Shown: positions 52,748 to 61,704, counted from the stretch's first letter. The stretch is 64,000 nt of DNA from JAPOXR01 sp963662395 (GCA_963662395.1 OY759511.1:1-64000); one strand, 5' to 3'. Translations and numbers: made by a program. Notes: generated from the sequence alone by a model not told the origin.

Positions 52748-53430
52748 CTGGTGTCGTGGTCCTGGCGGTAGAGGATGATTCGTCACAGCTGGAATTGCTG
52801 ACCTACAACCTGTCCGAGGCCGGCTACCGGGTAGTGACCGCCTCCAACGCCGCCGACGCCGTCGAGGCGCTTGTGGTGGAAGAGCCGGATATCGTGCTGC
52901 TTGACTGGATGCTGCCGGGAGGGAGCGGCATCGAACTGTGCCGCAGCATCAGGTCACGAAGGCGAGGCAACAGGAACACCCCGATCATTCTTGTCTCGGC
53001 CCGCACCGAAGAGGATGATCTCGTCAAGGGCCTGGGGGCCGGGGCGGATGATTACATCTGCAAGCCGTTTGCGGTTGCCGAATTGCTGGCGAGGATGAAG
53101 GCGCATCTGCGCCGCTCCAACATCGCGGTTGAAGATGACATTCTCAAGCATGGCGACATTGAAATGAAGACCCTGCAGCACCGGGTATTCCGGGGTGGCA
53201 TGCAGGTCGAACTCGGACCAACCGAATACCGGCTGCTAGCGGTGTTGCTTCGCTCTCCGGGAAGGGTCCTGTCCAGGGGGCAGTTGCTCGACCGTATCTG
53301 GGGCCCGAACATCTTCGTGGAAGAGCGCACCGTCGACGTCCATATTGGCAGGCTTCGCAAGGCACTGGGAAAGGCTGGCGGCAGAAATCCGATCCGGACG
53401 GTTCGAGGGGTAGGGTATTCGCTCGAATGA
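52744..53430 (+). CDS. phoB: Phosphate regulon response regulator PhoB
   Basis: OmpR/PhoB-type transcription factor of 228 aa. The receiver domain has the phospho-acceptor D54 in VLLDWMLPG, with ILVSARTEEDD (Thr region) and the conserved KPF. The C-terminal winged helix shows LGPTEYRLLAVLLRSPGRVLSRGQLL and the recognition segment RTVDVHIGRLRKALG, ending RTVRGVGYSLE. The ATG overlaps the phoU stop (ATGA). It would bind Pho boxes such as the one before pstB. Confidence 0.96.
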   Translation: MTGVVVLAVEDDSSQLELLTYNLSEAGYRVVTASNAADAVEALVVEEPDIVLLDWMLPGGSGIELCRSIRSRRRGNRNTPIILVSARTEEDDLVKGLGAGADDYICKPFAVAELLARMKAHLRRSNIAVEDDILKHGDIEMKTLQHRVFRGGMQVELGPTEYRLLAVLLRSPGRVLSRGQLLDRIWGPNIFVEERTVDVHIGRLRKALGKAGGRNPIRTVRGVGYSLE

Positions 53431-53439
53431 CCTGGCCAA

Positions 53440-53460
53440 GGCTCCCGGGTTCCGGGAGCC
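53440..53460 (+). terminator. Hairpin after phoB
   Basis: GGCTCCCGG (53440-53448) pairs perfectly with CCGGGAGCC (53452-53460) around a 3-nt loop, 9 nt after the phoB stop. There is no T-run after it, so it is a processing/termination candidate rather than a textbook terminator. Confidence 0.45.
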
Positions 53461-53632
53461 GGGCAGGGCGGAATGTCAAGACGGAGCGGGCCCGCTTGGC
53501 AATATGTCATGGACAAACCCGGCATGACACGACCGCCCGTGTCCGTGGCCTGTCGGCGGCAGGTGAATTGGTTCGCATGTCGGCTACGGGGTTGAATTCG
53601 GCTGATGATTGGGCATTGTCGTCTCGAACTTG

Positions 53633-54634
53633 ATGCGGATTGGCCTGATGGACGCGGTTTTCACTCGACGGAAATTCCTGAAGCCGGCAGAATTGCGCCA
53701 GCTGTGTCGAAAATCCGACCTTGCCGGCTGGCTGCAGTTGTGCAGTCACCTTGGCGCGGTGCTGGTCGCTGGCTGGCTCCACTTCCTGGCAATGGGCAGT
53801 TGGTGGATGCTGGCAACCGGGGCCATCCTGGGCATCCTGGTCAATTTTCTCTACGCCGCCCAGCATGAACTTTCACATGCCACCGTCTTCAGGACCAGGT
53901 GGTTGAACGAACTGTTCGGCCGGGTCATCGGGTTCGTGCAGCTGTTCCCGCGGGATTTTGACCAGATCATGCATTTTGCCCACCACCAGTGGACACAGGA
54001 CTGGACCCGCGATGGCGAGCTGATTCGCGAGCCGTACACGCTGAAGACCTACCTGCTCTGGCTGAGCGGAATCACCTATTGGACAAGCAGGGCAGGCGGA
54101 ATTGTCCGGCGCGCCAGGGGCGTGATTGTCGAGCCGTATATCCGCAAGGAGGAGGAGGCCAAGGTCATCAGGGAATCGCGGGTTCACCTGGCGCTCTACG
54201 GGCTGATCGGCGTGACCTCCTTCCTGTTGAATGCCCATGAGGCATTGACATACTGGATACTGCCCATGGTGCTGACCAAGCCGATGCACCAGTTGCAGAA
54301 CACCATCGAGCATCTCGGATTGAGCCACGAAGACAACATCCTGAAGAATACGCGTTCAACCCGGGCCAATGCCCTGGTCCGATGGCTGTGCTGGCAAATG
54401 CCGTTCCACACCGCCCACCACACATTTCCTGCAGTTCCGTTCTGGAAGCTCAGGCATCTCGATGCCCGCATCGAGCAGGCGGCGGGGGAGGTGCACCGGA
54501 TGGGATGGATCGAGTTTCAGGTCGAGGTCATTCGGAAACTGGCCGCACGAAGCGAGGATTGCTACCCGGTGAACGAGGTGTGGGTCGCGCCCACGCCCGG
54601 AGGTCGCAAGATCAGAATTCCCGCCGAAGGCTAG
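53633..54634 (+). CDS. Fatty acid desaturase family protein
   Basis: Membrane di-iron oxygenase of about 333 aa. The three histidine boxes are HELSH (with the preceding YAAQ), HFAHH and HTAHH, plus an additional LGLSHED. Hydrophobic stretches such as LGAVLVAGWLHFLAMGSWWML and ILGILVNFLYA place it in the membrane. Family members desaturate or hydroxylate acyl lipids or related substrates; the exact substrate is not readable. Start taken at ATG 53633; ATG 53648 and a TTG at 53609 are alternatives. It may share a message with the TIM-barrel gene 6 nt downstream. Confidence 0.87.
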   Translation: MRIGLMDAVFTRRKFLKPAELRQLCRKSDLAGWLQLCSHLGAVLVAGWLHFLAMGSWWMLATGAILGILVNFLYAAQHELSHATVFRTRWLNELFGRVIGFVQLFPRDFDQIMHFAHHQWTQDWTRDGELIREPYTLKTYLLWLSGITYWTSRAGGIVRRARGVIVEPYIRKEEEAKVIRESRVHLALYGLIGVTSFLLNAHEALTYWILPMVLTKPMHQLQNTIEHLGLSHEDNILKNTRSTRANALVRWLCWQMPFHTAHHTFPAVPFWKLRHLDARIEQAAGEVHRMGWIEFQVEVIRKLAARSEDCYPVNEVWVAPTPGGRKIRIPAEG

Positions 54635-54640
54635 ATCGGG

Positions 54641-55486
54641 ATGCGCTCGCTGAAGGTGTTTACGTCGCTGTGGGCAATGCAGCCGCATGACCAGTCCGGC
54701 ACCATCCTGCCAGTCCCGCAAATCTGCGAGATGGTGGCGAAGGCCGGTTATGATGGCCTCGCGGTCGATCTTGGTGTTGCCGATATCGAGCAGGCGAAAG
54801 CCGCCTGTCCCGAAATCACCCGATGCGGGCTGACGCCTCTCATCGTGGCGTTTCCGAAATCCGTGAACGAACTCGGGGAGGTCCTGCGCATGGCCGGTGA
54901 TTTTGGCTCTCCCTTCGTCAATGTCATCGGCCAGGTCATGCCGGTGTCGGTCGACGGAATGATTCCCGTCATTCGCGCCTGGATGGAAATGGCCGATGAT
55001 GTCGGCGTGCCGGTCCAGTTCGAGACCCATCGCAACTGCATTACCAACGATCTGTTTGCGACCCTGGGCCTCCTGGATGCGATACCGGAAATGAGACTGA
55101 GTGCGGATCTGTCCCATTACGTTGTAGATCGTGAATTCCGGCTTCCGCTGGCCGAAAGCGAACATCGCATGATCGACCGAATCCTTTGCCGCGCCGACAG
55201 CTTCCAGGGCAGGGTCGCCAGCCGGCAGCAGATCCAGCTCCAGCTTGATTTTCCGCAGCATCGGAAATGGGTTGACCTGTTCAGGAATTTCTGGCGCCGG
55301 GGACTTGCCGACTGGCGCCTGAGAAACGACACCGGCGACTGCATCTTCCTGTGCGAGCTGGGCCCGCCCGAATACGCAATGACAGATTCCGATGGCCGGG
55401 AAATGTCGAACCGCTGGGAGGAGGCGTTGACCATCAAGTCCTGGATCAGGGAATTCTGGCAGGAAGAGGAAGAGGCCGGCAGGTGA
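54641..55486 (+). CDS. Sugar phosphate isomerase/epimerase-like TIM-barrel protein
   Basis: A 281-aa xylose-isomerase-like (AP endonuclease 2) barrel protein: ICEMVAKAGYDGLAVDLGVA near the start, FGSPFVNVIGQVMPVSVDG, VGVPVQFETHRNCITNDLFA (metal-binding Glu/His), RLSADLSHYVVD (Asp/His) and late CELGPPEYAMTD. These residues fit a divalent-metal active site. It starts 6 nt after the desaturase stop, so the two are probably one operon. The substrate is unknown; members include isomerases, epimerases and dehydratases. Confidence 0.82.
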   Translation: MRSLKVFTSLWAMQPHDQSGTILPVPQICEMVAKAGYDGLAVDLGVADIEQAKAACPEITRCGLTPLIVAFPKSVNELGEVLRMAGDFGSPFVNVIGQVMPVSVDGMIPVIRAWMEMADDVGVPVQFETHRNCITNDLFATLGLLDAIPEMRLSADLSHYVVDREFRLPLAESEHRMIDRILCRADSFQGRVASRQQIQLQLDFPQHRKWVDLFRNFWRRGLADWRLRNDTGDCIFLCELGPPEYAMTDSDGREMSNRWEEALTIKSWIREFWQEEEEAGR

Positions 55487-56022
55487 GTAGCCGCGTTGCC
55501 GTTAACAAAAAACCGATAATATATATTATGTTAACTTTTGGAATTCATGATAAAACATTGGTATTAAATGACTATCTCCGATTGATATTTGGAACTCGTG
55601 CGGTTCACGCATTCCGTTTTCGCGATCCGGCCATCATTGGTTTGCAGGCTGCGGTCGTTGGATGCTTGAGGGCTGTTGGCTCGCCGGCATGGGAGCGAGT
55701 TTTCCCGGTCCCGCCGGGAATGCTTGCGGGCCCGTGAGGTCCCGAACGGGACGATTTGGGGGATTCACCGCGACCGCGACCACTCGCAGCCCTTCGGCAC
55801 CCTCGTGCACGATTCCCGGTATTTGTCCCGATCCCCCATTCGGAACATGACCCGGGGTTGCGTGTGCGAGGTCGATGCTGCGACGTGCCCGTGCCGACAA
55901 TGGATTGAACGTCCCGGCGAAATTGGCCAAAAGGCCGCGTGGTCGGCGCGGCATGCCATCGGTTCCGTCAATCTGCCGATCATCGGTTGATGCCGGCAGT
56001 GCACATACTCCAGGAGTGAAAA
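55487..56022. other. Gap with an AT-rich palindromic patch
   Basis: No convincing gene. At 55501-55535 GTTAAC occurs twice around ATAATATATATTAT (55516-55529), itself a perfect palindrome, an island of A/T in GC-rich DNA. The remainder (55640-56000) has open frames but no family motifs and is likely non-coding. Confidence 0.5.
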
Positions 56023-56457
56023 ATGAAGTCGATCCTGATCCTGAACGGTCCGAACCTGAACCTGCTCGGGACCCGCGAGCCGGATATCTATGGCGACTCC
56101 ACCCTGGAAGATATTGAAGCCCTGTGCAGGAAACGGGCTGGAGAAATGGGTATTGGAATCGAGTTTATCCAGTCAAACCACGAGGGAGAACTTGTCGATG
56201 CCATCCAGTCTGCGGGTGAAAAGCACGACGGGGTGGCCCTCAACGCCGCCGCCTACACCCATACCTCGATTGCACTCCTGGACGCGGTGAAGGCTCTCGA
56301 CATCCCCGTGGTGGAGGTTCACCTGTCGAATGTCTTCCGCCGCGAGAGTTTCCGCAAGCGCTCATTCATTTCACCGGTGGCGGCCGGTGTCATCTGCGGG
56401 TTTGGCATCCAGAGCTATGTGCTGGCCATGGATGCCCTTGTCTCGACTGCAGCCTGA
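56023..56457 (+). CDS. aroQ: 3-dehydroquinate dehydratase, type II
   Basis: Dehydrates 3-dehydroquinate to 3-dehydroshikimate in the shikimate pathway. The 144-aa dodecamer-type protein opens ILILNGPNLNLLGTREPDIYG (with the catalytic Tyr; shown as linked segments), then FIQSNHEGELVDAIQ, ALNAAAYTHTSIAL (NPAAYTHTS in most relatives, so Pro is Ala here) and VEVHLSNVFRRESFRKRSFI with the active-site His and Arg. Shine-Dalgarno AGGAG lies upstream. It does not have the usual accB/accC neighbours and converges on tsf. Confidence 0.95.
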   Translation: MKSILILNGPNLNLLGTREPDIYGDSTLEDIEALCRKRAGEMGIGIEFIQSNHEGELVDAIQSAGEKHDGVALNAAAYTHTSIALLDAVKALDIPVVEVHLSNVFRRESFRKRSFISPVAAGVICGFGIQSYVLAMDALVSTAA

Positions 56458-56506
56458 GATCGGCCACCGGCGACCCTGCCGGGTTGCGCCGGTGGCCGAT
56501 CCCTTT
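56458..56506. terminator. Bidirectional terminator between aroQ and tsf
   Basis: A perfect 15-bp stem, GATCGGCCACCGGCG (56458-56472) with CGCCGGTGGCCGATC (56487-56501) and a 14-nt loop, starts right at the aroQ stop and ends before the tsf stop. CCTTT follows on the plus strand. Confidence 0.75.
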
Positions 56507-56519
56507 CCTGCCGACCTGG

Positions 56520-57350
56520 CTACCCTTCGGCCTCTTCCCCAACCTTCAGATAGGCGTATCCGGTGATCTTTCCGCCTTCCCGTTCGACGACGCTAGATAC
56601 GGTAACGGATGGATCGATCACGAATTTCTGGTTGACGAGAGTTTCATTGGTGTAGAGCGTCCGCAATCCGCTGCTGACGATCTTCTCGATGATGTGATCC
56701 GGCTTGCCGGAATTCTCGGCCATTTTCCTGAGGACGTCCCGTTCCTGGTCGGTCCTCTCGGCCGGAAAATCCTCTTCCGAGAGCGATATTGGTCGGGCTG
56801 CAGCCACATGCATGGCAATCTTCCTCCCGGTGTCGTCATCGAGACCTTCCGATCCGACCAACGTGCCGATCCTGCCGGCCCCGGCAACCACCTGGTTGTG
56901 GATGTAGCCGGTAACCGACGCCCCGGTCACCTTCTGCATCCTTCGGATGACAATGTTCTCCCGCAATTGGGCAATCTTGCCGGTCAACTCGCCTTCAACG
57001 GTGGAGTCGTTCATCGGCGCCGCCAGCAACCCGGGAATACCATCAACAGATGCAGCGATCTTGCTGACTTCAACCACGAAACTGGCAAATTCGCTGTTTC
57101 GGGCTGCGAAGTCGGTTTCTGAATTGATTTCGACCAGGACGCCGGTTCCGTTTTCGATATGCATGCCGATCAGCCCGTCGCCGGCTGCCCGGTCCGCCTT
57201 GCCGGCCGCCTTGGCCTTTCCTTTCAGCCGGAGTGCCTGTTTGGCCGCGGCCATGTCACCATTGTTCTGAAGAAGCGCATCCTTTGCATCCAATACGCCA
57301 ACACCGGTTTCTGCCCGCAGCTTCCTGATAGATGCCATTAGGTTGTCCAT
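56520..57350 (-). CDS. tsf: Translation elongation factor Ts
   Basis: Guanine-nucleotide exchange factor for EF-Tu. N-terminal UBA-like domain IRKLRAETGVGVLDAKDALLQ, then the EF-Tu-contact segment INSETDFAARNSEFASFV (usually TDFVARN) and the core with IAMHVAAARPISLSEEDFP. 276 aa. ATG 57350 has GAGAGGA about 8 nt upstream; a second ATG four codons in is possible. It follows rpsB on the same strand, the universal rpsB-tsf order. Confidence 0.96.
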   Translation of the reverse strand: MDNLMASIRKLRAETGVGVLDAKDALLQNNGDMAAAKQALRLKGKAKAAGKADRAAGDGLIGMHIENGTGVLVEINSETDFAARNSEFASFVVEVSKIAASVDGIPGLLAAPMNDSTVEGELTGKIAQLRENIVIRRMQKVTGASVTGYIHNQVVAGAGRIGTLVGSEGLDDDTGRKIAMHVAAARPISLSEEDFPAERTDQERDVLRKMAENSGKPDHIIEKIVSSGLRTLYTNETLVNQKFVIDPSVTVSSVVEREGGKITGYAYLKVGEEAEG

Positions 57351-57572
57351 CTGTGTTCCTCTCTGGTGTTCTCAACTGGTTGGTGGTTTGTGATCAGGCT
57401 CCGCCGGACAGCTTCTTCGATAACTGCTGCCGGGTACGAATACCGGTCATCCATCGTGGCCGAGGATCAATATCCTGCCGATCCGTGAAATCTGTCTCTA
57501 TGTGCCTGGCCCTACCCGTCTGGTCCGGCAGCAAATCTCCTGCCAATACCAGGCGTCCGCCCGGCCCGGGGT

Positions 57573-58616
57573 TTATCCTGCAGCGGCCGCTTCCTTGGCT
57601 GGCTTCTGGGCCCCGTCTCCCTCCGTTGCCGCTTCAGGCTTGTCCGCCGAGGCTTTCTCGGTCGGTTTTTCGCCTCCGTCGCCGTCCGCCGCCTCGGTCC
57701 TGTCGGTTGCTGCTGCTTCCGGTTGCCCGGCCTCTTCTCCTGCCGCGGTATCCCGGGAATCGACCCTCGCTTCCGCCTGCCCGTCTCCCTCCGTTGCCGC
57801 TTCAGGCTTTTTGGACTCGGTTTTCCCGGATGGCTTCCTGGTATCGGCGGCGCCAGGGTCTGCTGAGTCGCCCGTGGCCAGCAATTCTCCTTCGGCCACC
57901 TCCCCGATATCCTCGCCCGACTGGCTGGTTTCCTTGCGCAATCCGGCGATGGCGGCCCTGGCAACCATGTCGCAATAGAAATTGATGGCGCGTGAAGCAT
58001 CGTCATTGCCGGGAACCAGGTGAGTCACGCCGTCCGGAGAACAGTTGGTGTCAACGATCGCAACCACCGGAATTCCGAGTTTCTTTGCCTCGGCGACCGC
58101 CAGGGCTTCCTTCTTGACATCGATGACGAACAGCATGTCGGGCAGTTTCTGCATGTCCCTGATTCCGCCCAGGGACGCCAGAAGCTTCGCCTGCTCACGC
58201 TGAAGACCGAGAATTTCCTTCTTGGTCAGGCCCTCGATACCGTCCTTGATTCGCTGGTCAATGTGGTTGAGACGATTGATGGATTTGGAGACCGTATGCC
58301 AGTTGGTGAGGGTTCCGCCCAGCCAGCGCTGGTTGATATAGAACTGCGCACTGCGTTCTGCGGCCTCGGCAATCGGCTTTTGCGCCTGACGCTTGGTGCC
58401 GACAAACAGGATACTCCCGCCCTTGGAAACCACTGAAAACACGGCATTCAGTGCTGCATCCAGCATCGGGACCGTCGTTGTCAGATCAATGATATGGATT
58501 CCATTTCTCTTGCTGTGGATGTATTCTCCCATCAACGGGTTCCAGCGATGAGACTGGTGCCCGAAATGGACGCCACACTCGATGAGCTGACGCAATGAAA
58601 ACTCAGGTATCGACAT
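57573..58616 (-). CDS. rpsB: 30S ribosomal protein S2 with long acidic C-terminal extension
   Basis: Ribosomal protein S2. The core is standard: LIECGVHFGHQSHRWNPLMG, RNGIHIIDLTTTVPML, FINQRWLGG-type segment as YINQRWLGGTLTNW, and DMLFVIDVKKEALAVAEAKKLGIPVVAIVDTN (linked segments). After about residue 240 follows a ~100-residue low-complexity tail rich in E, A, K, D and G with the repeated unit KPEAATEGDG. ATG 58616 has AAGGA about 8 nt upstream; total 347 aa. Many alphaproteobacterial S2 proteins carry an extension, this one is long and repetitive. tsf follows. Confidence 0.95.
   Translation of the reverse strand: MSIPEFSLRQLIECGVHFGHQSHRWNPLMGEYIHSKRNGIHIIDLTTTVPMLDAALNAVFSVVSKGGSILFVGTKRQAQKPIAEAAERSAQFYINQRWLGGTLTNWHTVSKSINRLNHIDQRIKDGIEGLTKKEILGLQREQAKLLASLGGIRDMQKLPDMLFVIDVKKEALAVAEAKKLGIPVVAIVDTNCSPDGVTHLVPGNDDASRAINFYCDMVARAAIAGLRKETSQSGEDIGEVAEGELLATGDSADPGAADTRKPSGKTESKKPEAATEGDGQAEARVDSRDTAAGEEAGQPEAAATDRTEAADGDGGEKPTEKASADKPEAATEGDGAQKPAKEAAAAG
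57612..57809. repeat. Direct repeat pair in the rpsB tail
   Basis: A 30-nt sequence beginning CCCGTCTCCCTCCGTTGCCG occurs exactly at 57612-57641 and 57780-57809, encoding the repeated KPEAATEGDG unit. This points to expansion by internal duplication. Confidence 0.8.
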
Positions 58617-58861
58617 TTCCAGATCCTTCCGGTTTGTACCTCGACGGGAGTTCAGAACAGTGTCCAACCGGATGGCCCCACAATATGTTGCGGCAAGCCC
58701 GTTCCCGTCTGTGAATTGGGGCCGGTCAATACAGAAGCGCCACGAGATCGACAAGAGCAATCAGGCCGGTTTCAACAGCGTTGTCCGGCCTTCCACCTGC
58801 ATGCCGCATTTCGCTTTTCCCGACATGCTGATAATCTGGTTGCAGATCACCCGGATGCACG

Positions 58862-59638
58862 GTGGTCCGGAACAGGGTTGACGTTTTGAAGACAGGATCC
58901 AACACCGAACCCAGGCGGCGAGGGTTCGCCCCATGGTCGGCCATCAGGGCCAATTTCCTGACCGGGCTGGTCGTTGTCGCGCCGGTTGGACTCACGGTCT
59001 ATATCGTCTGGACAGCAATCGGGATCATCGATTCCTGGGTGCTGCCGTTCATACCCAAGAGATATCAGCCCGAAACTATTTTCGGTGCCGACATCCATGG
59101 TTTCGGGCTGGTCATCTTCCTGGTCTTTGTCATGGTCGTTGGCTACGTTGCCAAGGGGCTGATCGGACGGTGGCTGTTGCGCTGGGGTGAGTCGGCCGTG
59201 GCCCGGATGCCGGTGGTACGATCGGTGTACCGGGGGTTGAAGCAGATCGCCGAGGCGGTCGTCAACCAGTCGGACCGGACCTTCGACAAGGTGTGCATGG
59301 TCGAATATCCCCGGAAGGGGTTGTGGGCAGTTGCCTTCTACTCCAACGAGGCCAGGGGCGAGATCAGAAGCCATCTCGATGCAGGGAAAGATGGAATTAT
59401 CAGTGTCTTCCTGCCAACCACGCCCAACCCGACATCCGGTTTCCTGCTGTTTGTGCCATCCGAGGATGTCATTTTCCTGGACATGTCAGTCGAGGATGCA
59501 GCAAAACTCGTGATCTCGGCCGGGCTGGTCTATCCACATGAGGGTGCAGCCAGGCTGGTTCAGGTGCCGCCGGACTCGCCGGACGGGGCCGCCGAAGCCA
59601 CACGACAGCTGAGCCCTGCCGAGGCCGAAAAGGGATAG
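58862..59638 (+). CDS. DUF502 family membrane protein
   Basis: A 258-aa inner-membrane protein of the DUF502 family. Two hydrophobic helices (FLTGLVVVAPVGLTVYIVW and FGLVIFLVFVMVVGYVAKGL) precede a soluble C-terminal domain with the family segments VARMPVVRSVYRGLKQIAEA, FLPTTPNPTSGFLLFVP and IFLDMSVEDAAKLVISAG. Function unknown. GTG 58862 is the most upstream start; the true start may be slightly later. Divergent from rpsB. Confidence 0.88.
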   Translation: MVRNRVDVLKTGSNTEPRRRGFAPWSAIRANFLTGLVVVAPVGLTVYIVWTAIGIIDSWVLPFIPKRYQPETIFGADIHGFGLVIFLVFVMVVGYVAKGLIGRWLLRWGESAVARMPVVRSVYRGLKQIAEAVVNQSDRTFDKVCMVEYPRKGLWAVAFYSNEARGEIRSHLDAGKDGIISVFLPTTPNPTSGFLLFVPSEDVIFLDMSVEDAAKLVISAGLVYPHEGAARLVQVPPDSPDGAAEATRQLSPAEAEKG

Positions 59639-59723
59639 GCGGCATCGACCAAACCGGTTTCAAGTCGATCGAAAGCAGGTCAATTCCGTTCCCGGGTGGT
59701 CGCGCTTCGAGCCATTGAGGGTA

Positions 59724-59742
59724 TTCCTGTCCCTGACAGGAA
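59724..59742. terminator. Stem-loop between convergent DUF502 and yejA-like genes
   Basis: TTCCTGTC (59724-59731) pairs with GACAGGAA (59735-59742) around a 3-nt loop in the 191-nt convergent gap. No T-run on either strand, so only a candidate. Confidence 0.35.
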
Positions 59743-59829
59743 CAGGCCACGTATTCCTGGCAGAAGCGAGGCCGCTCGCCCCTGGATCAAATCCCGGCCG
59801 GTGGTCACGATCGCCGCCGGCCGACTCCC

Positions 59830-61647
59830 CTACTCCTCGTGCCACCAGACATCCGGCTGAAATCCCAGCCAATCGCCGTAGATTGGCAGCTTGTCCGGGA
59901 AATGAAGTTCCTTGCGGTGCGCAATCCGGGAATGATCTGTATACCATGCCGGTATGACATAACGGCCGGTTGTCAACAGGCGGTCGAGAGCACGGACCGA
60001 GGCAACAAATTCATCCTGCCCGCGTGCTTCGAGCATGTTGTCGATCATCGATTCGATTGCCGGGTTGGCAACCCCCATCCAGTTCCGTGTTCCGGGGGTA
60101 TCGACCCCCTGGCTGCCCCAGTACAGGCGCTGTTCATTGCCCGGGCTGAGAGACATGCCCCGCCGATACCACGCCATGTCAAGATCATAGCCGGTAGTAC
60201 GCTCCTTGTACTGGGCGCTATCGATGACGGTGATATTGGCGGTGACCCCCACCCTCTCCAGCGCCTCGGCAAAGATGTTTGCAATGGAGATGGTGTCCGA
60301 CGAGCCTTGAACGAGCAATATCTCGAACTCGAATCCGTTACCGTCGGCATCCTGCAACCGGCCACTGTCACCTATGCTCCAGCCGGCGTCGCCAAGCAGC
60401 TTGGCGGCCTTCCGGATATTGCCGCGGTTCCGCTCCGTGCCGTCGGATACCGGCAATTCGTAGCCTTCCAGCGCCCCGGGGAGAAGATGTTCGGCATGCA
60501 TCTCGAGGAGTTCCCTGACTCTCCCCTCGGCCGGTCCCCGGAGCATGCCAAGTTCCGAATTGGAAAAGTAGGACTGAATCCGCGGTGGCTTGCCGGCATT
60601 CAGGATCTGGTTGATGAACTCGAAATTGAAGACATGAATCAGGGCCTCCCTGACCCGCCAGTCCTTGAAGATGTCGCGCCGGGTGTTGAACACGAACCCG
60701 CGGATGCCGGACGGACGGCCATGTGGAATGACCGATTTCCTGATGTCGCCGGAAGTCACCGCCGGGAAATCGTAGGCGGTATCCCATTTCGACGCGTTCC
60801 ACTCGCGGAAAGTCGAAAACTCGCCAGCCTTGAAGGCCTCGAAGACGACACCTGCATCGCCGAAATACTCGTATCGCATCTCGTCGAAATTGTGGCGGCC
60901 CCGATTGAAGCCAAGCTCCCTGCCCCAGTAATCGGGATTTCGCCTCAGGACGAAATACCTGCCGGTCTCGAACTCGGCCAGGACATACGGCCCGGACGCA
61001 ATTGGCAGATCGAGCGAGCTTTCGTCGAATTCCTTGCCATCCCACTGCGCCCTGTTCAGCACTGGCCTGAGGCCGAGAATGAGGGGAAGCTCGCGGTCAA
61101 CGGTGTTGAAGGTGAACCTGACCGACCTGTCACCGGTCTTTTCCATGGTGTCGATCTTGCTCCATGCAGTGCGATAACGGGGGTGGCCCCTGGTGCCGAG
61201 GATTTCAAACGACCACATGACGTCCTCGACGGTGACCGGCGATCCATCAGAAAACCTTGCCTCGGGCCGGAGCGTGAATTCTACCCATTCTCGCCCCTCA
61301 TCAGTTTCGATGGTCTCGGCAAGCAGACCATAAAGAGCAAATGGTTCATCCCAGCTTCTCCCCATCAGCGTTTCGTACATCTGGTTGCGAAGGGCCCATG
61401 GTGCGCGTCCCTTCACGATCCAGGGATTGAATGAATCAAAGGTGCCGGACGCCCCGAAGACAATTCGGCCACCCTTGGGGGCATCAGGATTCACATAGGT
61501 CAGGGATTCAAATTCCTCGCCCAGCTGCGGATCTCCATACATTGCGATGCCGTGCCTGGGTTCGGCCGAGCCCATGGAAAAAAACGGGAACACGGCAAGA
61601 ACTGCAAGAATTGGAACAAACGATGATCGGAAGGACGCAAGTGCCAT
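59830..61647 (-). CDS. YejA-like peptide ABC transporter substrate-binding protein
   Basis: Periplasmic family 5 (DppA/OppA) binding protein of 605 aa, closest in motif to YejA of microcin C/oligopeptide importers: HGIAMYGDPQLGEEFESLTY, VNPDAPKGGRIVFGASGTFD, SFNPWIVKGRAPWALRNQMY, ETLMGRSWDEPFALYGLLAE and YDFPAVTSGDIRKSVI. A signal peptide is clear (RSSFVPILAVLAVFPFFSMG, cleavage after GSA). No yejB/E/F permease genes are next to it; the neighbours are unrelated. Either the permeases lie elsewhere or this is an orphan receptor. Confidence 0.9.
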   Translation of the reverse strand: MALASFRSSFVPILAVLAVFPFFSMGSAEPRHGIAMYGDPQLGEEFESLTYVNPDAPKGGRIVFGASGTFDSFNPWIVKGRAPWALRNQMYETLMGRSWDEPFALYGLLAETIETDEGREWVEFTLRPEARFSDGSPVTVEDVMWSFEILGTRGHPRYRTAWSKIDTMEKTGDRSVRFTFNTVDRELPLILGLRPVLNRAQWDGKEFDESSLDLPIASGPYVLAEFETGRYFVLRRNPDYWGRELGFNRGRHNFDEMRYEYFGDAGVVFEAFKAGEFSTFREWNASKWDTAYDFPAVTSGDIRKSVIPHGRPSGIRGFVFNTRRDIFKDWRVREALIHVFNFEFINQILNAGKPPRIQSYFSNSELGMLRGPAEGRVRELLEMHAEHLLPGALEGYELPVSDGTERNRGNIRKAAKLLGDAGWSIGDSGRLQDADGNGFEFEILLVQGSSDTISIANIFAEALERVGVTANITVIDSAQYKERTTGYDLDMAWYRRGMSLSPGNEQRLYWGSQGVDTPGTRNWMGVANPAIESMIDNMLEARGQDEFVASVRALDRLLTTGRYVIPAWYTDHSRIAHRKELHFPDKLPIYGDWLGFQPDVWWHEE

Positions 61648-61669
61648 TTTGGCAACACCTGATAGTGAG

Positions 61670-61698
61670 TTGAAGTTGGCGCAAACTGTACCAATACT
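61670..61698 (+). promoter_or_regulatory. Candidate promoter of the small RNA
   Basis: TTGAAG (61670-61675) and AATACT (61693-61698) are spaced 17 nt, giving a predicted start near 61705. It fits the downstream structured region and terminator. Confidence 0.45.
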
Positions 61699-61704
61699 GA
61701 GTAC

